17,094 bases of DNA. Source: an uncultured Zoogloea sp. (GTDB lineage Bacteria; Pseudomonadota; Gammaproteobacteria; Burkholderiales; Rhodocyclaceae). Shown here piece by piece: positions 8,412 to 15,559 of this stretch. How positions within the stretch are numbered: the first letter of the stretch is position 1; every line of letters starts with the position of its first letter. The stretch lies in contig CALBTT010000193.1 in the NCBI GenBank assembly GCA_937967645.1, positions 1 to 17,094 of the forward strand, given 5' to 3'. The notes under the pieces are model-generated. The model saw only the letters and a program-made list of their open reading frames with translations, was not told where the DNA came from and did no database searches. The position numbers and the translations under genes are program-made.

Positions 8412-9787
8412 CAAACCTTCTCCGCGATGGCGTCGACGACCCGTTCCATCTTCATGAAACGCGAGCCCTTGACGAGCACCACCGTATCTTCATTGAGCTC
8501 CGCCTTCACCGCGGCGACCAGGTCGTCCAGCTTGGTGAAGTGGTGCCCGCCTTCTCCGAAGTTGCGCGCGGCAACCTCGCTCATCTCACCCAGCCCGAAC
8601 AGGAAATCGATGCCCTCGCTCTTGGCGTAGCCGCCGATCTCGTCGTGGTACTGGAAACTCTGTTCGCCGATCTCACCCATGTCGCCGACCACCAGGATCT
8701 TGCGGCCCGGCGTGGCACCCAGCACCGCGATGCCGGCACGCATGGAGTCGGGATTGGCGTTGTAGCAGTCGTCGATCACCGTGGCCCCGTTGAGGCCCTT
8801 GCGCAGGAAGAGCCGGCCCGGCGTGCCGGAGTACCCGCCCAGACCGGTGGCCACCGCGTCGAGGGAGACACCCGCGGCCAGGCAGGCCGCCGCCGCCGCC
8901 AGCGCATTGCGGACGTTGTGCTGTCCAGGCACCTGCAGACGGAACTGGGCCTTGCCGCGCGGGGACTCCAGCATCACGTCGCTGACGAAACCGTGGGCAT
9001 TGCAGGTGGCCCGCACATCGGCGCCCGCGCCGAGCCCGAAGGTCAGCGTGCGCCGCCCTCCATTGATCGACTTCCAGTAGCCAGCGAAGGGATCATCGGC
9101 ATTGATCACAGCCACGCCGTCGGACGACAGCCCTTCGTAGATGGCCCCCTTCTCGCGGGCGACTTCATTGACGCTGCCCATGCCCTGCAGGTGGGCCCGC
9201 TGGGCGTTGTTGACCAGCGCCACGGTGGGCCGCGCCAGGTGGGTCAGGTAGCCGATCTCGCCCGGGTGGTTCATGCCCATCTCGATGACGGCGGCCCGGT
9301 GATTCCCGGACAGGCGCAGCAGCATCAGGGGCAGGCCGATGTCGTTGTTGAGGTTGCCACGGGTGGCCAGCACGCACAGGTCGGGGTCGAAGCCATCGAG
9401 CCGGGCCTGGGCCCGCAGGATCGCCGCGCACATCTCCTTGACGCTGGTCTTGCCGTTGCTGCCGGTGATGCCGATCAGCGGCAGGTCGAAGCGGCCACGC
9501 CAGGCGGCAGCCAGACGGCCCAGACCGTAACGGGTGTCTTCGACCACCAGCAGGGGCAGCGGGACCGGATGGGTCGCGGCCCAGGCCCGGTCGACCATCG
9601 CGGCGGCGGCGCCCTGAGCGGCTACGCTCTCGACGAAATCATGGCCGTCGAAGCGCTCGCCGCGCAGGGCGACGAACAACTGGTCGGACTGCACCGCCCG
9701 GGAGTCGGTGCTGACCGAGAGAAAGGACACGGAACCGCCCACGGCGGTACCGCCGGTGGCCAGCGCGGCTTCCTGCAGATCCATCAT
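8411..9787 (-). CDS. murF: UDP-MurNAc-tripeptide--D-Ala-D-Ala ligase MurF
   Basis: MurF completes the cytoplasmic precursor by adding D-Ala-D-Ala, made by the DdlB of this same cluster, to UDP-MurNAc-tripeptide. The N-terminal domain carries STDSR (26-30). The ATP loop is GITGSNGKTS (106-115). The central domain has ATRGNLNNDIGLP and EMGMNHPGEI, and the C-terminal domain has DCYNANPDS, all typical of MurF. Length is 458 residues. The ATG at 9787 overlaps the murE stop as ATGA; a second ATG follows directly, so the real N-terminus may be one residue shorter. Confidence 0.96.
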   Translation of the reverse strand: MMDLQEAALATGGTAVGGSVSFLSVSTDSRAVQSDQLFVALRGERFDGHDFVESVAAQGAAAAMVDRAWAATHPVPLPLLVVEDTRYGLGRLAAAWRGRFDLPLIGITGSNGKTSVKEMCAAILRAQARLDGFDPDLCVLATRGNLNNDIGLPLMLLRLSGNHRAAVIEMGMNHPGEIGYLTHLARPTVALVNNAQRAHLQGMGSVNEVAREKGAIYEGLSSDGVAVINADDPFAGYWKSINGGRRTLTFGLGAGADVRATCNAHGFVSDVMLESPRGKAQFRLQVPGQHNVRNALAAAAACLAAGVSLDAVATGLGGYSGTPGRLFLRKGLNGATVIDDCYNANPDSMRAGIAVLGATPGRKILVVGDMGEIGEQSFQYHDEIGGYAKSEGIDFLFGLGEMSEVAARNFGEGGHHFTKLDDLVAAVKAELNEDTVVLVKGSRFMKMERVVDAIAEKV

Positions 9788-11301
9788 GACAGGTCTCCCT
9801 GGGCTTCATTCCAGGCTTCGAGGGCGGCGCGGGTCTGCTCCACGTCCGAGAAGGGGTGACGCACCCCATTGATCTCCTGATAGGGCTCATGGCCCTTGCC
9901 CGCAACCACGACCACGTCGTCCGCAGCGGCGGTGAGCACCGCACGGCGGATCGCCTCGGCGCGGTCGGGGATGCTCTCCGCCGTCGGTCCGGCCGCAACG
10001 GCGATGTCGCGGATGATGGCGATCGGATCCTCCCCCCGCGGATTGTCACTGGTCAGCAGGATCTTGTCGGCCAGGCGCCGGACCACCTCGCCCATCAGCG
10101 GCCGCTTGCCCGGGTCCCGGTCGCCACCGCAACCGAACACGCACACCAGGCGGCCGTTGCGGGCCTTGACCGTGGCCCGGATCGCCGTGAGGACCTGCTC
10201 CAGGGCATCGGGGGAGTGGGCGTAGTCCACCACCACCAGGGGCTCACCAATCCCGCCAATGGTCTGCATGCGGCCCTGAGGCGGGGTCAGGTCCTCCGCC
10301 ACGTCCGCCGCGTCCTCGAGGGAGAAGCCAGAGGCCATCAGGGTGCCAATCACCGCCAGCAGATTGGAGACATTGAACTGGCCCACCAGATGGGGCGCCA
10401 GGTCGGCCGAATCGTTGCCACAGCGGGCGGTGAAGCGGATACCCGCAGCCGTCGTGGTGAGCCGGTCGGCCAGCAGCACGCGGTTGACCGGCGCGGCATC
10501 CGCATTGCTAGGGATCAGGGTGTAGCCGATCACCTCCATGCCCCGCCCTGCGAGACGCCGCGCCTGCTCCATGCCGAAGCGGTCGTCGAGGTTGAGGACG
10601 ACCGAGCGCAGGCCGGACATGTTGAACAGGCGGGCCTTGGCCGCGCCGTAGTTCTCCATGCTGCCGTGGTAATCCAGGTGATCGCGGGTCAGGTTGGTAT
10701 GCACGGCGACATCAAAGTGCAGGCCGTTGAGGCGCCCCTGATCGAGACCGATGGAAGATACTTCCATGGCCACGGCTTCGGCGCCCGCCTCGCGGAAATC
10801 CGCCAGCGTGCGATGCACCGTCAGGCTGTCGGGCGTCGTGTTGAGGCTGGCCGCCAAGGAGCCGGGGAAGCCGATACCGAGCGTGCCGATCACACCGCAC
10901 TTGCGCCCGAGGGTCGCGAAGGCCCGCGCCAGCCACTGGGTCACCGAGGTCTTGCCATTGGTCCCGGTCACCCCGACGGTCCACAGGGTTTCCGAAGGAC
11001 GTCCGTAAACCTCATGGGCCAGGTAGCCCGACAACGCCGCAAGCCCCTCGACCGGCAGGTTGGGCACCGGCAGCGAGGCATCCCAGACATGGCCGTCACG
11101 CTCCCAGAGGACGGCCGCAGCGCCGGCGTGCACCGCATCGGCGATGAAACGGCGGCCATCGGCACGCAGGCCGGGGAAGGCCAGGAAGACATCCCCCGCG
11201 AGCACCTGGCGCGAGTCGGCGCACAGCCGCCGCGGCTCGACACCCTCGGCGGCCAGCGCTTCGAGCAGGCGGCGCAGCTTCTGCTGGGTCACATCAGCCA
11301 T
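9784..11301 (-). CDS. murE: UDP-MurNAc-dipeptide--meso-diaminopimelate ligase MurE
   Basis: MurE adds the third stem residue to UDP-MurNAc-L-Ala-D-Glu. The DNPR motif at 419-422 is the signature of enzymes that use meso-diaminopimelate rather than lysine, which agrees with a Gram-negative host. Other motifs are ADSRQV (28-33), the ATP loop GTNGKTS (113-119), NTTPDS (154-159) and TNLTRDHLDYHG (202-213). Length is 505 residues. The ATG at 11301 shares a base with the ftsI stop (TGATG) and has GGGAG upstream; a GTG one codon earlier is possible. Confidence 0.96.
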   Translation of the reverse strand: MADVTQQKLRRLLEALAAEGVEPRRLCADSRQVLAGDVFLAFPGLRADGRRFIADAVHAGAAAVLWERDGHVWDASLPVPNLPVEGLAALSGYLAHEVYGRPSETLWTVGVTGTNGKTSVTQWLARAFATLGRKCGVIGTLGIGFPGSLAASLNTTPDSLTVHRTLADFREAGAEAVAMEVSSIGLDQGRLNGLHFDVAVHTNLTRDHLDYHGSMENYGAAKARLFNMSGLRSVVLNLDDRFGMEQARRLAGRGMEVIGYTLIPSNADAAPVNRVLLADRLTTTAAGIRFTARCGNDSADLAPHLVGQFNVSNLLAVIGTLMASGFSLEDAADVAEDLTPPQGRMQTIGGIGEPLVVVDYAHSPDALEQVLTAIRATVKARNGRLVCVFGCGGDRDPGKRPLMGEVVRRLADKILLTSDNPRGEDPIAIIRDIAVAAGPTAESIPDRAEAIRRAVLTAAADDVVVVAGKGHEPYQEINGVRHPFSDVEQTRAALEAWNEAQGDLS

Positions 11302-13061
11302 CACATGGACTCCCGCACGACAGGGGCTGCAGTCACCCCCTGGCGCGCCACCTGGAGAGGTTTGAGGGGCGCATCCGGCGCCACGCCCAGGGTGCGCAGG
11401 GCGCCACCGGTGACCTGCGCAAAGATCGGGGCAGCTACGTCACCCCCGTAGTGTTTGCCATTGCTGGGCTCGTCGATCATCACGGCCACCACCAGGCGGG
11501 GATCGGAGATCGGCGCGATCCCGACGAAGGACGCCACGTATTTGTGGGCATAACGACCGCCGACCAGCTTCATGGCCGTACCGGTCTTGCCACCGACCCG
11601 GTAACCCGGCACGTTGGCCTGCGGCGCGGTGCCACCCTGCTGGACGACCAGTTCGAGCATCTGGCGGACCTCCCGCGCCGTCTGCGGCGAGAACACCCGC
11701 GTGCCATGCACCGGCGGCGCATCCAGGCGCGACAGGGACAGCGGCACGATGTCTCCGTCGCGGGCGAACACCTGGTAGGCGTTGGCCATCTGCATCAGGT
11801 TGACCGACATACCGTGGCCGTAAGACATGGTGGCCTGCTCGATGGGCCGCCAGGCCTTGGCCGGACGCAGACGCCCCCCGACCTCACCGGGGAAGCCCAG
11901 CTTCAGGGGAGACCCGAAGCCCAGATCATCGAGCATCTTCCACATGGTTTCCGGAGGGAAGCTGAGCGCCATCTTGGCCGCACCGATGTTGGACGACTTC
12001 TGGATCACCTGGGCCACTGACAGGGCACCGTGGGGGTGGGCGTCGGAGATCGTGGCCGATCCGATGGTCATGCGCCCCGGGGCGCAATTGATGATCGTGT
12101 TGGCGGTGACCTTGCCGTTCTCGAGGGCCATCGCGGCCGTGAACGGCTTCATGGTGGAGCCGGGCTCGAAGGTATCGGTCAGGGCCCGGTTACGCAGCTG
12201 ATCGCCGGTCAGCTTGACCCGGTTGTTGGGGTTGTAGCTGGGCGCATTGGCGAGGGCCAGGATCTCGCCCGTCTTGGCGTCCAGCACCACCACCCCGCCG
12301 GCCTTGGCCTTGTGGTCGGCCATGGCCTGCTTCAAGGCCGCATGGGCCAGGTACTGGATCTTGTTGTCCAGGGACAGCGCCACCTCACGGCCATCCTGGG
12401 GAGGACGGATCGACTGCACGTCCTCGACCACATTGCCGCGGCGGTCCTTCACCACCCGGCGCGAACCGGGCTTGCCGGCAAGCTGCGGCTCGAAGGCCAG
12501 CTCGATGCCTTCCTGCCCCTTGTCATCCACGCCGGTAAAGCCCAGCACGTGGGCCATGACGTCACCGCCCGGATAGAAGCGGCGGAACTCCCGCTGGTCG
12601 TGCACGCCCGGCAGTTTGAGGGCGGCGACGCGGTCGGCCAGCTCCGGGGAAACCTGGCGCTTGATGTAGACGAAGTCCTTGTCGGTGGCCAGCTTCTGGT
12701 TGAGCTCGCCGACCTCCATCTCGAGCAGCGCCGCCAGCTGGCGGGTCTGGGCAGGCGTCAGCCGGGCATCCTCGGGGATCGCCCAGATCGACTTCACCGG
12801 CGAGGAGACCGCCAGCACGTCCCCCTGACGGTCAGTGATCTTGCCGCGGGTGGCAGGCACCGCCAGCACCCGCGCGTAGCGGGACTCGCCCTTCGCCTGC
12901 AGGAATTGATCGTTGACGCCCTGAAGGTAGGCCGCGCGACCGACGAGGGCCATGGAGCCGCCCAGCAGGCACAGCAGCACGAAGCGCGGCCGCCAGGCTG
13001 GAAGCTCCGAGCGCAACAGGGGATTGTGGTTGAAGGTGACGCCCTTCTTGGCCTTGGTCAT
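11301..13061 (-). CDS. ftsI: Septal peptidoglycan transpeptidase FtsI (PBP3)
   Basis: FtsI is the class B penicillin-binding protein that cross-links septal peptidoglycan together with FtsW. It has a short basic cytoplasmic tail, one membrane helix (about 26-47) and a pedestal domain beginning near RGKITDRQG (72-80). The transpeptidase domain has all three active-site motifs: STMK with nucleophile Ser302, SSN (356-358) and KTGT (492-495). Length is 586 residues, as expected. The ATG at 13061 overlaps the ftsL stop as ATGA. The C-terminus ends in the Met-stop that overlaps murE. Confidence 0.97.
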   Translation of the reverse strand: MTKAKKGVTFNHNPLLRSELPAWRPRFVLLCLLGGSMALVGRAAYLQGVNDQFLQAKGESRYARVLAVPATRGKITDRQGDVLAVSSPVKSIWAIPEDARLTPAQTRQLAALLEMEVGELNQKLATDKDFVYIKRQVSPELADRVAALKLPGVHDQREFRRFYPGGDVMAHVLGFTGVDDKGQEGIELAFEPQLAGKPGSRRVVKDRRGNVVEDVQSIRPPQDGREVALSLDNKIQYLAHAALKQAMADHKAKAGGVVVLDAKTGEILALANAPSYNPNNRVKLTGDQLRNRALTDTFEPGSTMKPFTAAMALENGKVTANTIINCAPGRMTIGSATISDAHPHGALSVAQVIQKSSNIGAAKMALSFPPETMWKMLDDLGFGSPLKLGFPGEVGGRLRPAKAWRPIEQATMSYGHGMSVNLMQMANAYQVFARDGDIVPLSLSRLDAPPVHGTRVFSPQTAREVRQMLELVVQQGGTAPQANVPGYRVGGKTGTAMKLVGGRYAHKYVASFVGIAPISDPRLVVAVMIDEPSNGKHYGGDVAAPIFAQVTGGALRTLGVAPDAPLKPLQVARQGVTAAPVVRESM

Positions 13062-13324
13062 GGCCGCTCCTCGATGGCGATGATCTGCCCGGACTGAGGG
13101 GGACGCATCGCAAGCTTTTCACGGGCCAGCTTCTCGATGCGGGCATGGGCGGCCCAGGTGCTCTGCTCGAGCTGGAGCTGCCCCCATTCGACTTCCAGCT
13201 GGTGGGAGCGCTGCTGCTCCCGCTCCACCGCCGCATACAACTTGCGTGCCTGGTGCTGGGACGCCACCACGCCGAGGCTGCTCGCCACCACCAGCATCAC
13301 CAGGAATCCCGTGATCCGCGCCAT
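13058..13324 (-). CDS. ftsL: Cell division protein FtsL
   Basis: FtsL is a small bitopic protein that forms the FtsQLB complex, which activates FtsWI. The protein has 88 residues: a membrane helix at about 5-22, then the SQHQARKLY segment (22-30) typical of betaproteobacterial FtsL, and a heptad-like coiled coil to about residue 70 ending in EKLAREKLAMRPP. The frame remains open upstream to a GTG at 13375, but the ATG at 13324 gives the usual FtsL N-terminus and follows a G-rich stretch. It overlaps ftsI by four bases. The call rests on topology, motif and position, since FtsL sequence conservation is weak. Confidence 0.92.
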   Translation of the reverse strand: MARITGFLVMLVVASSLGVVASQHQARKLYAAVEREQQRSHQLEVEWGQLQLEQSTWAAHARIEKLAREKLAMRPPQSGQIIAIEERP

Positions 13325-13325
13325 G

Positions 13326-13403
13326 TCAGCACCACCCACCAGCCGGGGAGGGCCTGCACGCCCTGCGGGGGCCACACATACGATTCGCCTGGAAATTCTT
13401 CAT
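13326..13403 (-). CDS. Putative 25-codon bridging ORF between rsmH and ftsL
   Basis: The ATG at 13403 lies two bases after the rsmH stop, and the frame (MKNFQANRMCGPRRACRPSP and on) ends with TGA one base before the ftsL ATG. It therefore fills almost the whole 81-base gap. The ribosome site is poor (GGA nine bases away), but re-initiation after rsmH could serve it. I do not recognise the peptide, and a chance frame is a real alternative. Confidence 0.22.
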   Translation of the reverse strand: MKNFQANRMCGPRRACRPSPAGGWC

Positions 13404-13405
13404 GA

Positions 13406-14335
13406 TCAGGAATCCGCACGCTCGGCGATCCGCATCACCGCACTGCGCGAACGCGGATTGGCCGCCACCTCGGCATCCGAGGGGTAGACCGGCTTGCCCA
13501 CCAGGGCCAGCTTGGGACGCGGCAGATCGGCCGCCCGCACTGGCAGGCGTGCGGGAAGCTGGGGCGGCCGCGACTCGTCGCGCATGAAGCGCTTGACGAT
13601 GCGGTCTTCGAGGGAATGAAAGCTGATCACGACGAGGCGGCCACCTGCTGCCAGCGCTGCTACCACCTGGGGCAGGATTAGCGACAGCTCCTCAAGCTCT
13701 TGATTGACGCAAATCCGTAGAGCCTGGAAGGTGCGCGTCGCAGGGTGCTGACCCGGCTCGCGTGTGCGGACCGCTTTTTCCACGAGCGCGGCAAGCTGTC
13801 CAGTGGTCGCAACATGCCCCCCTGCCCGAGCAGCAACAACCGCCTTTGCAATCTCATAAGCAAACCGTTCTTCACCGTATTCCCTCAGCACCCGGGTTAT
13901 ATCTGCGACCGACGCTTCCGCCAGCCACTCCGCCGCGGTCACCCCGCGGGTCGTATCCATTCGCATGTCCAGCGGCGCATCGAACCTGAAGCTCATGCCC
14001 CGCTCCGCTTCATCCAGCTGAGGAGAAGACACCCCCAGATCCAGCAGAACCCCGTCGACCTTGTCGATACCGCGTTCCGCCAGCGCCCCGGCGAAGTCCG
14101 AGAACGGCGCATGCACCAGTTCGAAGCGCGGATCCAGCACCGCCTGCCCGGCCGCCACCGCCACCGGATCGCGATCAAAAGCGATCAGGCGCCCGGCAGG
14201 CCCCAGCCGGTTCAGGATCGCGCGGCTGTGACCGCCACGCCCGAAGGTGCCGTCTACGTAGACACCGTCCGCCTTGATGGACAGGGCCTCGACTGCTTCT
14301 TCCAGCAGCACCGTGATATGCGCGGGAGCGTTCAC
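13406..14335 (-). CDS. rsmH: 16S rRNA (cytosine1402-N4)-methyltransferase RsmH (MraW)
   Basis: RsmH methylates N4 of C1402 in the decoding centre of 16S rRNA, using S-adenosylmethionine. It is the second gene of the dcw cluster in most bacteria. Motifs are HITVLLEEAV near the N-terminus, the AdoMet loop GTFGRGGHS (29-37), DLGVSSPQLD (99-108), FRFDAPLDMRMD (116-127) and ISFHSLEDRIVK towards the C-terminus. Length is 309 residues. The GTG at 14335 overlaps the mraZ stop as GTGA and gives the conserved N-terminus; the open frame upstream lies inside mraZ and is not used. Confidence 0.96.
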   Translation of the reverse strand: MNAPAHITVLLEEAVEALSIKADGVYVDGTFGRGGHSRAILNRLGPAGRLIAFDRDPVAVAAGQAVLDPRFELVHAPFSDFAGALAERGIDKVDGVLLDLGVSSPQLDEAERGMSFRFDAPLDMRMDTTRGVTAAEWLAEASVADITRVLREYGEERFAYEIAKAVVAARAGGHVATTGQLAALVEKAVRTREPGQHPATRTFQALRICVNQELEELSLILPQVVAALAAGGRLVVISFHSLEDRIVKRFMRDESRPPQLPARLPVRAADLPRPKLALVGKPVYPSDAEVAANPRSRSAVMRIAERADS

Positions 14336-14778
14336 AGCGGCAGATTTTCCCAGCCAGCCGGCATCAGCTCGGCACCCAACGCAAAGATCTGCTCCTGCTG
14401 CCGCTGCCAGCCGGCATCCGACCACAACTCGAAATGATCGCCCTGCCCGACCAGGTGAACCTGTTTCTCGAGCTGGGCGAAATTGCGCAGCTCGGGAGCG
14501 ATCAGTACGCGCCCAGCCGAATCGAGCTCTTCATCACGGGCAAAGCCGACGAGCAGGCGCTTGAGCAGCGCGGAGTGCTGATCGAGGCTGGAACCGGCCA
14601 GCACCTTGTTGCGGATGGGCTCCCAGGCGGGCGCGGGGTAAATCAGCAGGCAGCGATGGGGATGCGCAGTGAGGACGAGCTGGTTCTCGGCGAGCTTGAC
14701 GAGCGCGTCCCGATGCCGCGCCGGTATCGCCAGGCGACCCTTCGCATCGAGAGTGAGCGCTGCTGCGCCTTGAAACAT
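14332..14778 (-). CDS. mraZ: Transcriptional regulator MraZ
   Basis: MraZ is a DNA-binding repressor of its own dcw operon. It forms rings that contact tandem TGGG-type repeats. The protein has two SpoVT/AbrB-like halves, each with the DxxxR motif: Asp11-Arg15 in TLDAKGRL and Asp86-Arg90 in ELDSAGRV. Length is 148 residues. The ATG at 14778 follows GGGGGA and ends the 5' leader of the promoter described upstream. The stop overlaps the rsmH GTG. The cognate repeats lie 38-75 bases upstream of the start, supporting autoregulation. Confidence 0.95.
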   Translation of the reverse strand: MFQGAAALTLDAKGRLAIPARHRDALVKLAENQLVLTAHPHRCLLIYPAPAWEPIRNKVLAGSSLDQHSALLKRLLVGFARDEELDSAGRVLIAPELRNFAQLEKQVHLVGQGDHFELWSDAGWQRQQEQIFALGAELMPAGWENLPL

Positions 14779-14815
14779 GATTCCCCCACTTCTTCACCCG
14801 GACCAGTCAGAAAAA

Positions 14816-14853
14816 TTCACTTTTTCCCACTTTGGTCCACTTCGCCCCACTTT
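14816..14853 (-). promoter_or_regulatory. MraZ operator: four tandem decamer boxes
   Basis: On the minus strand four boxes begin at 14850, 14840, 14830 and 14820: GTGGGGCGAA, GTGGACCAAA, GTGGGAAAAA and GTGAATTTTT. The GTG cores recur at exactly 10 bases, one helical turn, and the first two to three match the known TGGG-N-5 MraZ box. The array covers the -10 and the likely transcription start. The fourth box is degenerate. The arrangement in front of mraZ is the known autoregulatory layout; binding here is inferred. Confidence 0.8.
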
Positions 14854-14877
14854 AGAGCAAAAGAAATAGGTGGTCAA
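14849..14877 (-). promoter_or_regulatory. Candidate sigma70 promoter of the dcw operon (PmraZ)
   Basis: On the minus strand a -35 TTGACC (14877-14872) is followed by a 17-base spacer and a -10 TAAAGT (14854-14849), matching consensus at five and four of six positions. Transcription would start near 14842, leaving a leader of about 64 bases before mraZ. The -10 runs into the first MraZ box, so MraZ binding would block polymerase. No other promoter of this quality was seen in the 250 bases up to rnpB. Confidence 0.65.
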
Positions 14878-14903
14878 GCTGACCCGGACGTAAATTTCTT
14901 TTG
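14858..14903. repeat. Perfect 10-base inverted repeat flanking the mraZ -35
   Basis: CAAAAGAAAT (14858-14867) is the exact reverse complement of ATTTCTTTTG (14894-14903), with 26 bases between the arms. The -35 element lies inside the spacer and arm 1 lies in the promoter spacer. It could bind a dimeric regulator. It is not a terminator: the loop is long and the arms are AT-rich. Confidence 0.5.
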
Positions 14904-14974
14904 GACACAAGCACTTAGGAAGGCAACACAGCCAACGGGGGAAATCCGCTTATAAATCAATGGCCATACAAAGA

Positions 14975-15001
14975 TTGCAAAAGTGCTGCGTGAATCGCAG
15001 C
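14975..15001 (-). terminator. Weak intrinsic terminator candidate between rnpB and mraZ
   Basis: On the minus strand GCTGCG-ATTCA-CGCAGC (15001-14985) forms a perfect six-pair stem with a five-base loop, followed by ACTTTTGCAATCTT. The T-tract is interrupted, so strength is uncertain. It is correctly placed to end rnpB transcription before the mraZ promoter. Confidence 0.4.
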
Positions 15002-15102
15002 CGGTCGAGCCAGGGCGAAGCGCCTGCGGACCATCCGCGGAAGGAGGCGGGAGAAACCGATGCCGCAGCGCAACATCCGGTATCAAAAACGGTGCGCTGT
15101 GG

Positions 15103-15143
15103 AAAAAAGTGGGAGATGAGGGGCGGAGAAAGGGAAGTCCGCC
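15103..15143 (-). terminator. Possible rnpB 3'-end hairpin and T-run
   Basis: GGCGGA (15143-15138, minus strand) can pair with TCCGCC (15127-15122), competing with helix P1 of RNase P RNA, and six T's follow at 15108-15103. The 13-base gap between stem and T-run is too long for a standard terminator, so this is a weak call. It may simply be the processed trailer of the RNA. Confidence 0.25.
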
Positions 15144-15519
15144 GATAAGCCGGGTTCTGTCGAGCGGACTGATCGTGAGACCAGCCCACCGGGCAATCAT
15201 TCCTCTGGTCGACGCGTTGCCGCGCCGCTCTAGCAGCCTACCCGGGGACTCCGCGAGCAGCGTCAGCGTCCCCCTATTTGGCCTTGCCCCGGATGGGGTT
15301 TACCGTGCCGTCCGTGTCACCACGTACGCGGTGGGCTCTTACCCCACCGTTTCACCCTTGCCTGTGCTCCGAAGAGCCATCGGCGGTCTGCTCTCTGTTG
15401 CACTTTCCGTCGCTTTCACCGTGAGGCTATGGCGCCCGGCCGTTAGCCGGCATCCTGCTCTGCGGGGCCCGGACTTTCCTCGATGCCTTGCGGCACCGCG
15501 ATTGCCTGGCGAACTTCCC
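15130..15519 (-). ncRNA. rnpB: RNase P RNA (M1 RNA), bacterial type A
   Basis: This is the catalytic RNA of RNase P, which trims tRNA 5' leaders. Conserved blocks on the minus strand are GAGGAAAGTCCGGGC (15481-15467), ACAGAGAGCAGACCGCC (starting at 15398), GGCCAAATAGGGG (15283-15271) and GACAGAACCCGGCTTATCG near the 3' end (15161-15143). The ends pair as helix P1: GGGAAGTTCGCC (from 15519) with GGCGGACTTCCC (15143-15132), allowing one G-U pair. This sets the boundaries at about 390 nucleotides. The P3 region is short, with a TGCC-GCAA-GGCA hairpin, as in other betaproteobacterial RNAs. Ends are accurate to a few bases. Confidence 0.96.
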
Positions 15520-15525
15520 GCCGCG

Positions 15526-15531
15526 ATTATA
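15526..15531 (-). promoter_or_regulatory. -10 element of the rnpB promoter
   Basis: A perfect TATAAT lies six bases before the first base of helix P1 (15519). The -35 region is poor: GGGACG at 15554-15549, 17 bases upstream, keeps only the central GAC. Strong stable-RNA expression with such a -35 would need other elements, which I cannot see. Confidence 0.7.
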
Positions 15532-15559
15532 GCGGCGCAACCTCGTCACGTCCCGAGGT

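Noticed and set aside
5921..9859. A 1312-codon open frame on the plus strand, antisense to murD, mraY and murF
   Set aside because: It mirrors three clear minus-strand genes. The translation is rich in His, Gln, Gly and Arg with no domain, as expected for antisense frames in GC-rich coding DNA.
15541..15558. CCTCG...CGAGG inverted repeat between the hypothetical gene and rnpB, considered as a terminator
   Set aside because: Only five pairs with an eight-base loop, and no T-run on the minus strand where it would be needed.
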